Assembly (NCBI RefSeq): GCF_010726085.1
Contig: NZ_AP022560.1
Span: forward strand, 1,860,001-1,924,000
Direction: 5' to 3'
Length of the DNA: 64,000 nucleotides
From: Mycolicibacterium moriokaense
Lineage (GTDB): Bacteria; Actinomycetota; Actinomycetes; Mycobacteriales; Mycobacteriaceae
Shown here one piece after another: positions 23,963 through 33,116 of the stretch. Below the pieces are notes generated by a model that was not told the origin of the DNA, did not search any database, and saw only the letters and a program-made list of their open reading frames with translations. Position numbers and translations under genes: made by a program. Positions within the stretch are counted from its first letter, which is position 1. Each line of letters starts with the position of its first letter.

Positions 23963-24610
23963 TCAGCGATTCCCCGTACGTCCGGTCGGATCAACGCGAG
24001 GGTCGGCGGCGTCACGGCGCAGCGTGCGCAGCCACTCGCCGACCGGTGCGGGCGCAGGCACCGGCGCGTCGAGACGGCCGGGGTCGGCGTCCCGGAACTC
24101 CTTCCACGACGGGAATGCGGCGTGAAAGCCCCCGTCGTGCCGCGGGGTACCCGGCCACCGCATCTTGTGGTCCCCGACGGGAGGGTCGGTGATATCGCTC
24201 TCATACCAGAACAGGGGCGTGCGCTTGGCGAAGTACCATCGGCCCTCGCGCCGTTGGTAGCTGTCCAGGTAGGCGAGCATCTCGATCACCCAGACCGATT
24301 CCGTCTCCAGGTCATTGCGCGAGTAGACGAGGCCGGTGGCGTTGTCGGCGTCATGGATGTCGATGACGTGGCCGAGCACACCGTGCGCACTGCCCAGTAG
24401 GTCGCGGCGCAGCGCGGTGTCGTACCAGGACCGCAATGCCGCGCGACCCTGTTGCTTCCCGGGTACGCCCACGTCCTCGATGAAGAGGTTGACCAGCGCA
24501 TCGAGATCCCGCATATCCAGCGCGACAGCGTATTTCGCGGCGAGCTGGCGGATCTCATCGAGTGCCTCCAGGCGGGCGATGCGTGCCTCGAGGGCGGTCG
24601 GTGATGTCAC
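23963..24610 (-). CDS. SnoaL-like protein
   Basis: This 215-aa protein starts at GTG 24610, overlapping the ligase stop (GTGA). It has a cone-shaped NTF2/SnoaL fold signature: an N-terminal helix pair (EIRQLAAKYAVALDMRDLDA), LFIEDVG, then strands with SAHGVLGHVIDI and RREGRWYFAKRTPLFWY. Such proteins act as small hydratases, isomerases or binding proteins in catabolic gene sets. The long C-terminal extension after residue 150 (PSWKEFRDADPG) is common in mycobacterial homologues. The exact reaction is unknown. Confidence 0.75.
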   Translation of the reverse strand: MTSPTALEARIARLEALDEIRQLAAKYAVALDMRDLDALVNLFIEDVGVPGKQQGRAALRSWYDTALRRDLLGSAHGVLGHVIDIHDADNATGLVYSRNDLETESVWVIEMLAYLDSYQRREGRWYFAKRTPLFWYESDITDPPVGDHKMRWPGTPRHDGGFHAAFPSWKEFRDADPGRLDAPVPAPAPVGEWLRTLRRDAADPRVDPTGRTGNR

Positions 24611-26247
24611 GAGAGTTCTCCCGTCGCCATCAGCGCCGTCAATCGCGTCTTGTCGATCTTGTTGGTGGTCGTGTACGGCAACCCGTTGGGATCGGGAAGG
24701 ATCACCCATTTCTTCGGCACCTTGTACGCAGCGATCTGGCTGCGGCACGCGGTCACGAGATCGTCGGCAGACACACTCCGGCCTTCATTGAGCACCACGG
24801 CGGCGCTGACGATCGCGCCCTTGTCCGGGTCGGGGACTCCGACCACGTACGCGATGCGCACCGCGTCGATGCGACCCAGCGCCGCTTCGACCTCCATCGG
24901 CGCGACGTTCGTCCCCGACGTCTTGATCATGTCGTCGGTGCGGCCCGCGAAGTACAGGTGTCCGTCATCGTCGCGGTAGCCGGCGTCCTTGGTGTGCAGC
25001 CAACCATCACGGTCTACCACCTCGTGCCACTGCTTGCCGACCATGCCGCGCAGCAATGCCGTTCCGCGCACGCAGATCTCACCGGTGACGCCGTTGGGCA
25101 CTTCGTTGCCGTCGTCGTCGACGATCTTGTGTTCATACTCCGGCGCGGAGACCCCCAGCGACCCGCGTTTAGCCTCGGGTAACTCTTCGTGAGGCGGCCA
25201 CCAGGTGTGCGAACTGCACGTCTCGGTCATACCCAACTGCGCGACGCGCAGGGACGGGTCGGCGGTGCGCTTCTCGGGCGGCAGCAGCACCTGCTGATAG
25301 CCCTCGCGCAGCGACGACAAGTCTGTGGATGCGAAGTCGGGGTGATTGGTGAGCGCGGGGCCGATATGCGGAAAACCCGTGGTATAGGTGGCCTTTTCGG
25401 TCTCCAGCAGCCGCAATACCAGGCCCGCGTCGAACTTGTGCTCGGTGAGCAGCGTCGCGCCGACCTGCATGGGACCGAGCAATCCGAACACCAACCCTGC
25501 GACCCAGAAAAACACCATCGGTACGTAGATGCGGTCGTCGTGATTCCAGTCGTGAGCGGTGGCGATGAACCGGGAATGGGTGATCGCGGTGCCGTGGGTG
25601 TGGATGATGCCTTTTGGATTCGACGTGCTGCCCGAGGTGTAGATGACGAGCAGATCGTCGGCTGCGCGCACCGTCGCTTCACACGCCTTCAGGAAGCTGG
25701 GCTCGACAGGTTCGGGCCAGGTGCTGGGCCAGTCGTGAACCGCTTGTCCCAGCGGAAATACGTTGCGCAACTGGGGGAGTCGCGGAATGCGCAGTTGTCC
25801 GTCGGTGCTGCTCCAACCGTCCGCTGCTGCCTCGATACGGTCCAGCACGTCCTTGTCGAGCAGTGTCTCGACGGCCAGCAGCGTGTGGATGTCGGCGTCG
25901 CGGAGCACCCAGTGCAACTCGGCGGGTTGAAAGAGGGTGTTGATCGGGACCGCGACGGCCCCGATTCGGGTGGCTGCCAGAAAGGCGACCACGAAGTCGG
26001 GTCCGTTCGGTGCGAGTATCCCGATGCGGACGCCCTTGGTGACCCCGGCAGCGAGCAATCGTGCCGCCATGTCGGCAGAACGAATGTCCGCTTCGGCATA
26101 AGTGATTCGTTCCACCGCACCGTCGCCGCGCAGCGAGACCACGAAGTCACCCGCGCCGTAGTCAGCGGACACGGCCGCGAGCATTGCGGGCATCGTGGCC
26201 TCGTAGGGGAGCGGCTCGTACTCGAAAACCCTGTCAGCGGCCGTCAT
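24607..26247 (-). CDS. Acyl-CoA synthetase (FadD-type ligase)
   Basis: This 546-aa adenylating ligase activates a carboxylic acid to its CoA thioester. It has the P-loop-like motif YTSGSTSNPKGIIHTHG, the SxxGxTE-like segment LGMTETCSSHTWW, the hinge region YFAGRTDDMIKTSGTNVAP and the C-terminal catalytic Lys in TTTNKIDKTRL. The N-terminus includes an ordinary substrate-pocket region. It sits between hydratase and SnoaL genes with 4-nt overlaps on both sides. Substrate is unknown; a medium or cyclic acid is likely from the setting. Confidence 0.9.
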   Translation of the reverse strand: MTAADRVFEYEPLPYEATMPAMLAAVSADYGAGDFVVSLRGDGAVERITYAEADIRSADMAARLLAAGVTKGVRIGILAPNGPDFVVAFLAATRIGAVAVPINTLFQPAELHWVLRDADIHTLLAVETLLDKDVLDRIEAAADGWSSTDGQLRIPRLPQLRNVFPLGQAVHDWPSTWPEPVEPSFLKACEATVRAADDLLVIYTSGSTSNPKGIIHTHGTAITHSRFIATAHDWNHDDRIYVPMVFFWVAGLVFGLLGPMQVGATLLTEHKFDAGLVLRLLETEKATYTTGFPHIGPALTNHPDFASTDLSSLREGYQQVLLPPEKRTADPSLRVAQLGMTETCSSHTWWPPHEELPEAKRGSLGVSAPEYEHKIVDDDGNEVPNGVTGEICVRGTALLRGMVGKQWHEVVDRDGWLHTKDAGYRDDDGHLYFAGRTDDMIKTSGTNVAPMEVEAALGRIDAVRIAYVVGVPDPDKGAIVSAAVVLNEGRSVSADDLVTACRSQIAAYKVPKKWVILPDPNGLPYTTTNKIDKTRLTALMATGELS

Positions 26248-27011
26248 TCGACCACCCAGCGCGGCTCACGTTTCTCGGCGAACGCGACCATTCCTTCCCG
26301 GTAGTCGGGATGGGTCATCTGATGCTGAAGGACGTAGCGGTATGCGACGTCGTGTGCCGCGTGCAGGCCGACATCGAGACTGGTCCACATCGCCTTGATG
26401 GAAGTCTGCACGGTGGCAGGCGACAGTTTCGCGATCGACAACGCGATCTCGCGGGCGCGCTCCTGCAACCTGTCCGAGGGCACCACCTCGTTGATGAGTC
26501 CGATGTCATATCCGCGCTGCGCGCTGATGCGGCCGTCCTTGGTCATCAGCGCCAATTGCATCACCATCGACAACGGCATCCGCCGCAAGAGGACCGCAGG
26601 CTCGAGGGCAAACACGTTGCCGACCTGCAGGTGGGTGTCGATCAGTTCGGCGTGCTCGGCGGCGATGATCAGGTCTGCGTCGGCGACCTGATGCAGCGCC
26701 CCGCCGACCGCCATGCCGTTGAGCGCGCAGATGACCGGTTTCCACACGTTGTGGTGCAGCCGGGAGCCCGGGACCTTGTTGCGGATACCGCCTTCGGCCG
26801 TCGCCTTGATGTCCTGTCCGGCGCAGAACGCGCGATCACCCGCTCCCGTGATGATCGCGACGCGGATGTCCGGGTCGTCCCGCACCTGCCCCCAGGCCCA
26901 GCCGAGCTCGGAGCGGGCCAGGTCGTCGGTTGCGTTCAACCGCTCCGGCCGGTTGATCGTGATCGTCGCGACGTGGTCGCTGACGTCGAACAGAATTCTT
27001 TTCAGGTCCAC
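26244..27011 (-). CDS. Enoyl-CoA hydratase/isomerase family protein
   Basis: This 255-aa crotonase-fold protein has oxyanion-hole segments FCAGQDIKA and NGMAVGGALHQVADAD. In the usual catalytic region (LQVGNVFALEPAVLLRRM) the standard Glu positions of true hydratases are not obvious, so it may be an isomerase, lyase or C-C hydrolase instead. It is the first gene of the operon that continues into the ligase (ATGA overlap). A conserved box lies upstream at 27045-27068. Confidence 0.82.
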   Translation of the reverse strand: MDLKRILFDVSDHVATITINRPERLNATDDLARSELGWAWGQVRDDPDIRVAIITGAGDRAFCAGQDIKATAEGGIRNKVPGSRLHHNVWKPVICALNGMAVGGALHQVADADLIIAAEHAELIDTHLQVGNVFALEPAVLLRRMPLSMVMQLALMTKDGRISAQRGYDIGLINEVVPSDRLQERAREIALSIAKLSPATVQTSIKAMWTSLDVGLHAAHDVAYRYVLQHQMTHPDYREGMVAFAEKREPRWVVE

Positions 27012-27044
27012 ACAATCCCCTGGCCTCGAGGCGCGAATAGCGCT

Positions 27045-27068
27045 GAACAGAATATCAGAAAGTGTCTC
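27045..27068 (-). promoter_or_regulatory. Conserved GAACAG..CAGAAAGTGTCTC box
   Basis: GAACAGAATATCAGAAAGTG then TCTC lies 34 nt ahead of the hydratase start (minus strand). It shares the CAGAAAGTGT core with 62951-62960 and the GAACAGwAT part with 21119-21128. It is a probable operator or promoter element for this catabolic operon. Confidence 0.45.
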
Positions 27069-27087
27069 ATCGTTTAGTCAGCTGTCC

Positions 27088-27837
27088 CTACGGCATCCAC
27101 TGTCCACCGGACACCGAGATGAGCTGGCCGGTGACATGTTTGGCCGCCGGAGAGCAGAGGAATGCGACCGTGTGCGCCACGTCCTGCGGCTCGCCGATCC
27201 GTCCCGTCAGCGTCGAAGCGCGCATGCTGTCGAGTTCGTCGTCGGATTTGCGCGACAACAGCCACGGTGTCGCCGTGGTGCCCACCACCACGGTGTTCAC
27301 CCTGATGCCCAGCGGCCCCAACTGCACGGCCATCAGGCGGCTGAGCCCTTCCACGCCTGCCTTGGCAGCCGCGTACGCGGGCGGTCCGGTGCGGACGCCG
27401 TGGGCGGACACGGAGCTGATGTTCACGATGGCACCGGTCCTCTCCTCGACCATCTGCCTGGCGACCACCTGTGCCATCACGAAGGTCCCTTTGAGGTTGA
27501 CGTCGACGATGCGGTCCCAGTCCTCGTCGGTTTGGTCGAGAAAGCTGGCGGGGAGCGTCATTCCGGCGTTGTTGACCAGTGCTTGGATCGGGCCGTGCTC
27601 GGCGGCCAGCGCGGCCATGGCCTGCTCGACGGCCGCGCGATCGGTGATAGACAACTCCAGCGGCACAAGCAGTCCCGCCTGCGCGGCATCGGATTCGCGC
27701 GCGGCTGCGATCGCCTTGGCGTTCACGTCGACCACCGCGGTGCGATAACCCGCCTCCATCAACGCCTCGACGATGGCGGCGCCGATGCCCCGCGCTCCAC
27801 CCGTGACCACCGCGACCGGCAGCACATCACCCGACAC
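27088..27837 (-). CDS. Short-chain dehydrogenase (FabG-like)
   Basis: This 249-aa SDR has the nucleotide motif TGGARGIG, NNAG (LVNNAGMTLP), catalytic Ser in NISSVS and YAAAK, and a FabG-type end (GQLISVSGGQWMP). It is probably a 3-hydroxyacyl-CoA or alcohol dehydrogenase. Its start lies inside the 3' end of the TetR gene (11-nt overlap), so the MaoC-TetR-SDR genes form a single unit on the minus strand. Confidence 0.85.
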   Translation of the reverse strand: MSGDVLPVAVVTGGARGIGAAIVEALMEAGYRTAVVDVNAKAIAAARESDAAQAGLLVPLELSITDRAAVEQAMAALAAEHGPIQALVNNAGMTLPASFLDQTDEDWDRIVDVNLKGTFVMAQVVARQMVEERTGAIVNISSVSAHGVRTGPPAYAAAKAGVEGLSRLMAVQLGPLGIRVNTVVVGTTATPWLLSRKSDDELDSMRASTLTGRIGEPQDVAHTVAFLCSPAAKHVTGQLISVSGGQWMP

Positions 27838-28459
27838 GACGACTCCGCCCCTGCTTGACCTCGCGCTCGATCCGGTTGATCGACGGGCGCAACAATCGAA
27901 CGGCCTCCGACATCAACGCCTTGAGGTCACCCGTCCCGCCGCCGGCGACCCACAGGTCGATTGCGGCGCGGTTGGCGCCGTTGATCACGGTGGCCGCCAG
28001 GCGCGGCCGCACATCCATGTCAGCGTCGGCGTCCAGCCATCGCGCCACTTCGGTCGTCATCTGATCGATCCAGTCGTCGTTGATACGCAGCATCGTCGCG
28101 CGCAGCGCAGGCAGATTGCCGTACATCGTGGCGCGGACCAGGAAGATGTCCGGGTGCTCGGCGATGGCGGTGGCCACCGCCTCCGAGGCTTCGGCCAGCG
28201 CGTCCCACAACGAGCCCGAACGGGCTGCGCGGAATCGCCGAATCGCTTCGGCGAGACGGTCCGCATATCCGTCGAACAGGATGTCGTCTTTGGTGGCGAA
28301 ATGGTGGAAGAACGTCCGCGGTGCGACGCCGGCTGACTCGGCGATCTGCTCGACGGTGGTCTGTTCGTAGCCCTTCGCGGTGAACAGGTCGAGGGCAGCC
28401 GCGATCAGTGCCTCGCGGTTGCGCTGGCCACGTGCCCGGCGTTGATCCATGGTCAGCAT
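27827..28459 (-). CDS. TetR-family transcriptional regulator
   Basis: This 210-aa regulator has the helix-turn-helix TTVEQIAESAGVAPRTFFHH after NREALIAAALDLFTAKGYEQ, which is typical of TetR. The ATG at 28459 overlaps the stop of the MaoC gene; ATG 28450 (MDQRRARGQR) is an alternative. It is translationally linked to MaoC and SDR genes and probably acts on the divergent promoter with the 29-bp palindrome at 29342. Ligand unknown. Confidence 0.88.
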   Translation of the reverse strand: MLTMDQRRARGQRNREALIAAALDLFTAKGYEQTTVEQIAESAGVAPRTFFHHFATKDDILFDGYADRLAEAIRRFRAARSGSLWDALAEASEAVATAIAEHPDIFLVRATMYGNLPALRATMLRINDDWIDQMTTEVARWLDADADMDVRPRLAATVINGANRAAIDLWVAGGGTGDLKALMSEAVRLLRPSINRIEREVKQGRSRRVG

Positions 28460-29292
28460 CCTGCCAACGTGGCGGTTCCCGAACTGAGCGAAACGACGTC
28501 ACCCTGCCGGGTCTGGAAGCGGATCTTGTCGCCCTGACGCCAGATCTCGGTGCGCAACTGCGAGTCGAGCTTGACCGGTTTGGCGAACCGACAGCTGATC
28601 GATGTCAGCGCCGCGGGATCCCCGTCGGCGACGACATTGATCAGCGCCCGTGCCGCGAACCCCAACGTGCACAAACCGTGCAGGAAAACGTCCTCGAAGC
28701 CGAACTTGCGGGCGGCCGCGGGGTCGATGTGCATCGGATTGCGGTCACCGCTGAGCCGGTAGATGGCCGCCTGCTCGGGACGCACCGTGTCGGTGTACAC
28801 GCCGTCGGACGCCGCCTGTGGGGCTTCGTCTGCCTTCGGCCCACGCGTTCCGTCGAAGCCTCCCGCGCCGAGCACCATGGTCTGCGAGGACGCGTGGAAG
28901 ACGGGACCCTCGCCGTCGACGCCGACCGACGACACCTCGATCGCCGCATGCTTGCCGGTATCCCAGAGCGCGGTCACCTCCGCGGTGACGCTGACCTCGC
29001 CGCTGGCGCCGAGCGGGCGGTCGAGGCGCAAGGACTGCGCGGAATGCACGATCGGAAACGAACCGAGATCGAGCGTCGCGCGCAGATCCTTGACCGCCCA
29101 CCAGTTCGCGATCAGCGCGAAGGTGGGCAGCACCGCAGGTCCGTAATGCTCGTCGAGCAACCGCAATTCGTCGGGCGGACGTGCGCCGACACCGAGTGCG
29201 TAGAGGATGACGTCCTTCTCCGTCCACTGGAAGGTCGTCGGTGCCAGTGTGGTGCCGACCATCGCGTCGGAGAGGGTCAACGATGCACTCAC
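28453..29292 (-). CDS. MaoC-like enoyl-CoA hydratase
   Basis: This 279-aa double-hotdog hydratase has an N-terminal half with FTWTEKD-like FQWTEKDVILYALGVGA and a C-terminal half with the active-site signature LSGDRNPMHIDPAAARKFGF, in which the Asp and His catalyse water addition. It resembles the hydratase domain of 17beta-HSD type 4 and mycobacterial R-specific hydratases used in long-chain or steroid side-chain degradation. It is the first gene of its minus-strand unit, divergent from the luciferase-family gene. Confidence 0.88.
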   Translation of the reverse strand: MSASLTLSDAMVGTTLAPTTFQWTEKDVILYALGVGARPPDELRLLDEHYGPAVLPTFALIANWWAVKDLRATLDLGSFPIVHSAQSLRLDRPLGASGEVSVTAEVTALWDTGKHAAIEVSSVGVDGEGPVFHASSQTMVLGAGGFDGTRGPKADEAPQAASDGVYTDTVRPEQAAIYRLSGDRNPMHIDPAAARKFGFEDVFLHGLCTLGFAARALINVVADGDPAALTSISCRFAKPVKLDSQLRTEIWRQGDKIRFQTRQGDVVSLSSGTATLAGC

Positions 29293-29341
29293 ACAGCCTC
29301 CATAGGGATAGAACGGATTGACGGAATCTGTTCAATCGTGC

Positions 29342-29370
29342 AATATAGTCGCAGTAACTGCAACTATATT
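29342..29370. promoter_or_regulatory. 29-bp near-perfect palindrome in divergent promoter
   Basis: The arms are AATATAGT (29342-29349) and ACTATATT (29363-29370), with inner arms GCAGT and ACTGC around a central A at 29356. Only one position pair mismatches (C29350/A29362). It lies between the MaoC gene (minus) and the luciferase-like gene (plus), 20 bp before the latter's start. It is probably the operator of the TetR protein encoded at 27827-28459. Confidence 0.65.
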
Positions 29371-29389
29371 CCGCAACGGAGGCATCGGT

Positions 29390-30463
29390 ATGCGGTTCGG
29401 CGTTTTCATCCTTGGCGACAAGCCCAACCACCTCAGCCACCAAGAGGTGTTCGCCAACGTGCTCGAGGAGGCTCGGTGGGCCGAGGAACTCGGCTACGAC
29501 GAGATCTGGCTGGCCGAACACCACTTCTCGCCGTACGGCACCCTCGCCGACCTGCCGCTGATAGCGGGGGCCATCGCCGCGCAGACCGAACGGATCCGCA
29601 TCGGCACCGCCTGCATGGTCGCCCCCTTCCACGACCCGATTCACCTCGCCGAGCGCATCGCGATGGTGGACAACCTCAGCGGAGGCCGCTTCGACGCCGG
29701 GTTCGGACGCGGCTATCAGGCACACGAGTTCAAGGGCTTCGGCATCCCGATGGATGAGGCCACGGCGCGCTATCAGGAATGCGTCGAGATCGTCAACCTG
29801 TTGCTGACCCAGGAGAACGTCACCTATGCGGGCAAGTACTGGCAACTCGAGGACGTCACCATTCATCCCCGCCCGGTACAGGACCCGATTCCGGTGTGGG
29901 GCACGGTGATGAAGACGCCATCGAGCTTCGAATGGTTGGCCGACAAGGGATTCGGCGCGATCATCGGCAACCCCTATCAGGTCGATCCGGACCTACAGGG
30001 GGCGTTGGACATCTATTTGGAGACGCAGGCGAAGAAGGGCCTCGCCGCGGCCACCGGCAACGTGTGGGCTCTGCTGAACGCCTTCTGCCACGTCGACGAC
30101 ACGTTCGCACGGACCTATCCACGCGAGAGCGTGGAGTTGTCCATCCAGACGCACCGCAAGTACTCCAACCCCTTCGAACGCGGCGGCGACATCCCCGCCG
30201 ATTACAAGGCCTATTCCGACTGGTTCGAAAAGCACGACAAGCAGAGTTACGAGCAGGTTCTCAATTCGCATCTGACGCTGATGGGCAACCCGGACCGGAT
30301 CATCGAGAAGATGCGCACGGTCATCGACATGGGTTGGCGCAATATCATGTTGCGGATGTCCCGCGGCGGCGCGATGGACCGTGCCAAAGTCCATGACTCG
30401 ATGAAACTCTTCGCCCAAGAGGTGATCCCGGCGGCGACCGAGCTCGCGGCGACACCGGCTTGA
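29390..30463 (+). CDS. Luciferase-family (F420/FMN) monooxygenase
   Basis: This 357-aa LLM enzyme starts at ATG 29390 (MRFGVFILGDKPNHLSHQEV), with GGAGG 8 nt ahead. It has a TIM-barrel flavin/F420-binding fold: EIWLAEHHFSPYGTLADLP near the N-terminus, IRIGTACMVAPFHDPIHLAE, DNLSGGRFDAGFGRGYQAHE. It resembles the F420-type oxidoreductase in the mycobacterial cholesterol cluster (Rv3520c type). The reaction is unknown; Baeyer-Villiger-like or dehydrogenase activity is possible. It leads an operon of five overlapping genes. Confidence 0.85.
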   Translation: MRFGVFILGDKPNHLSHQEVFANVLEEARWAEELGYDEIWLAEHHFSPYGTLADLPLIAGAIAAQTERIRIGTACMVAPFHDPIHLAERIAMVDNLSGGRFDAGFGRGYQAHEFKGFGIPMDEATARYQECVEIVNLLLTQENVTYAGKYWQLEDVTIHPRPVQDPIPVWGTVMKTPSSFEWLADKGFGAIIGNPYQVDPDLQGALDIYLETQAKKGLAAATGNVWALLNAFCHVDDTFARTYPRESVELSIQTHRKYSNPFERGGDIPADYKAYSDWFEKHDKQSYEQVLNSHLTLMGNPDRIIEKMRTVIDMGWRNIMLRMSRGGAMDRAKVHDSMKLFAQEVIPAATELAATPA

Positions 30464-31950
30464 GCCAACGACTCGCCGACCGCATCCGCGCCGTGCTGGC
30501 GCTGGATCCGGCCGCCCCCGCCATCGAATACGACGGCGCCTGGACCGACTGGGCCAAGATCGCCGACATCGCATTCGGCGTGGAAAACCTCTTGCACTCA
30601 GCAGGTTTGGGTAACGGATCGCCTGTCGGCCTCATCCTGCGCAACCATCCGGCAATGGTGGCGGCGATGCTCGGTGTCCTGCTCGCCGACGGATGCGTCG
30701 TCACCATCAACCCGTCGAGCGGCGATGCCCGGCTGGGTTCTGACATCGAAGACCTACGGCTGCCTGCCGTCGTCGCCATCGGTGCCGACTGGCAGCGACC
30801 GACGGTTGCTGCGGCGGCCGTGGGTGCGCTCGGGATCGAAGTGGGCGCTGGCCCGCAGTCGGTGCAGACCCTGGGTGGCCTCGAGCAGCCCGGCGATGGT
30901 CCCTTCCGTGACGCGGCGCCCGGTGTCGCCGTCGAGATGCTCACCAGCGGCACCACCGGGCCACCCAAACGGGTTCCCTTGCTGTACAGAGCATTCGAGC
31001 ACACGCTGTCAGCGGCAGGAGCCCACTACGGGTCGGGCGGCGGAGAGCTGCGCCTGCGCTCCGGTGTGGCCATCGTCAGCTCGCCGCTGGTTCACATGTC
31101 CGGCTTGTTCCGCACTCTGCTCAACATCTGTGAAGGACGCAGAATCGCGCTGCTGGAACGGTTCCGGGTGGCCGACTTCGTCGACCTCGTCGTGCGCCAC
31201 CGGCCCAAGGCAGTGAGCCTGGTGCCGACCGCGCTGGCGATGGTGCTCGACGCCGGAGTGCCGCCCGACGTGTTCGCCAGTGTTCAGGTTGTCACCTCCG
31301 GTACGGCGCCCCTGGCACCGTCCGTCCAAGAGGCGTTCGAGAACCGATACGACGTCGCGGTCTTACCGTCCTACGGGGCGACCGAGTTCGCAGGAGGCGT
31401 CGCGGGGTGGAACCTGGCATTGCACCGCGAGTGGTCAACGACGAAGCGGGGCAGCGTCGGCCGCCCGCAGAGCGGCCGTGAGGTCCGCGTGGTGTCGCTC
31501 GACGACGGTAGCGAGGTGCCCGCGGGCGCCCGGGGGCGGATCGAGGTGCGCACCCGCGACGGCGAGTGGGTACGGACCACCGATCTCGGCCGCCTCGACG
31601 AAGACGGTTTCCTGTTCGTCGACGGTCGCACCGATGACGTGATCATCCGCGGCGGCTTCAAGATCGCCCCCGCGGACATTGTCACCGTGCTGCGCAGCCA
31701 CCCCGCGGTACGCGACGCCGGAGTCACCGGAATTCCCGACGAACGCCTGGGTGCCGTGCCGGTCGCCGCGGTCGAACTCGCGGACGGCGCAACCGCCGAT
31801 CCCGATGATCTGCTCGACTACGTCCGCGAGCGCGTCACCCGGTACCAGGTACCCGCGCGGTTGGTGATCGTCGACGAACTCCCCCGGACCCCCTCGCTGA
31901 AGGTGAGTCAGCCCGCACTGCGCGAGCTGTTCGAACAGGAGCACACGTGA
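30460..31950 (+). CDS. Acyl-CoA synthetase (AMP-binding), TTG start
   Basis: This 496-aa ligase begins at TTG 30460, overlapping the stop of the luciferase-like gene (TTGA). It has the adenylation motif MLTSGTTGPPKRVPL, LPSYGATEFAGG, the hinge FVDGRTDDVIIRGGFKIAPA and a C-terminal Lys in TPSLKVSQPALRELF. It activates an acid for the following Ltp/hydratase steps. It is shorter than the other ligase (24607-26247), with a compact N-terminal domain. Confidence 0.87.
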   Translation: MSQRLADRIRAVLALDPAAPAIEYDGAWTDWAKIADIAFGVENLLHSAGLGNGSPVGLILRNHPAMVAAMLGVLLADGCVVTINPSSGDARLGSDIEDLRLPAVVAIGADWQRPTVAAAAVGALGIEVGAGPQSVQTLGGLEQPGDGPFRDAAPGVAVEMLTSGTTGPPKRVPLLYRAFEHTLSAAGAHYGSGGGELRLRSGVAIVSSPLVHMSGLFRTLLNICEGRRIALLERFRVADFVDLVVRHRPKAVSLVPTALAMVLDAGVPPDVFASVQVVTSGTAPLAPSVQEAFENRYDVAVLPSYGATEFAGGVAGWNLALHREWSTTKRGSVGRPQSGREVRVVSLDDGSEVPAGARGRIEVRTRDGEWVRTTDLGRLDEDGFLFVDGRTDDVIIRGGFKIAPADIVTVLRSHPAVRDAGVTGIPDERLGAVPVAAVELADGATADPDDLLDYVRERVTRYQVPARLVIVDELPRTPSLKVSQPALRELFEQEHT

Positions 31951-33116
31951 GATCCACAATTCGCGGCACCGCCGCCATCGTCGGCGTCGCCGATGAGGTG
32001 TCGCCGTCCGGCGTCATCGATGTCCCGCTGCGTGAACTGGAGGCGCGTGTCATCACCGCCGCACTCTCGGACGCCGGATTGTCGCTCAACGATGTCGACG
32101 GTCTGTGCACGTGCACCGGCGGAACCTTGATGCATTCGGTCGAACTGGCCGAATACCTCGGAATCGCACCACGATTCACCGACGCCACCCAAACTGGAGG
32201 TGCGAGCTACGGGTTGTACGTCGAACACGCTGCCGCGGCGATCGCCGCGGGTCTCGCCGAAACCGTCGTGATCGTCTACGCCTCGACACCGCGCGCCTCA
32301 CGTAAGCGCGGCGAGAAGGGCCTCGGCGTGTTCGCGACACCCGAGCGCCTCGAATGGGAGACGCCGTTCGGGGTGATGCTTCCGATCAGTGCGTACGCGC
32401 TTGCCGCGAACCGCCACATGGCGACCTACGGCACCACCGCCGAGCAACTCGCGCGGATCGCCGTCGACACGCGGTCGTGGGCGAGCCGCAATCCGCGCGC
32501 ACATCTGCGCGATCCGATCGCCGTCGACGACGTCCTGGGCTCGGGTTACCTCGCAGAACCGGTCCACAAGCTCGAATGTTGTCTGGTCACCGACGGCGCC
32601 GCGGCGATCGTCGTCACCAGCGCCGAGCGGGCCCGTCACCTCGACCGGCCCGTCTATGTGCTCGGCGCAGCGTCGGCGGCGTCGCACGCCATGATCACCC
32701 AGATGCCCGACCTGACTCTCACCCCGGGCGCCGTTTCTGGACCCGCTGCGTTCGCCGCCGCAGGCCTCACGCCGGCCGACATCGATGTCGTGCAGCTGTA
32801 CGACTCCTTCACCATCACCGTCCTGCTCGCGCTGGAGGACCTCGGATTCTGCGCGAAAGGGGAGGGCGGGTCGTTCGTCGGAGACGGGGTGCTCGCGCCA
32901 GGGGGCGCGCTGCCCGGCCAGACCACCGGAGGCGGGCTCGCCTACACACATCCGGGTGCGTTCGGAGCGTTCCTGCTGGTGGAGGCGGCTCGCCAGGTGC
33001 GCGGCGAATGCGGTGAGCGGCAGGTGCCCGGCGCGCAGACCGCGCTGGCGCACGGCACCGGCGGCGTCCTGTCGGCGACCTCGACGGTCATCCTGGGAAC
33101 GGAGGCAACGTTGTGA
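31947..33116 (+). CDS. Ltp/SCP-x-type thiolase-fold protein
   Basis: This 389-aa protein has the thiolase fold (RELEARVITAALSDAGLSLN, GGGLAYTHPGAFGAFLLVEA with the conserved His). At the position of the thiolase Cys nucleophile it reads TQTGGASYGLYVEHA and has no Cys there. Ltp-type proteins lacking that Cys act as retro-aldolases in steroid side-chain removal, together with a DUF35 partner, and here a DUF35 gene follows directly (GTGA overlap). It starts at GTG 31947, also overlapping the ligase stop. Aldol cleavage of a hydroxyacyl-CoA is the best inference. Confidence 0.82.
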   Translation: MRSTIRGTAAIVGVADEVSPSGVIDVPLRELEARVITAALSDAGLSLNDVDGLCTCTGGTLMHSVELAEYLGIAPRFTDATQTGGASYGLYVEHAAAAIAAGLAETVVIVYASTPRASRKRGEKGLGVFATPERLEWETPFGVMLPISAYALAANRHMATYGTTAEQLARIAVDTRSWASRNPRAHLRDPIAVDDVLGSGYLAEPVHKLECCLVTDGAAAIVVTSAERARHLDRPVYVLGAASAASHAMITQMPDLTLTPGAVSGPAAFAAAGLTPADIDVVQLYDSFTITVLLALEDLGFCAKGEGGSFVGDGVLAPGGALPGQTTGGGLAYTHPGAFGAFLLVEAARQVRGECGERQVPGAQTALAHGTGGVLSATSTVILGTEATL

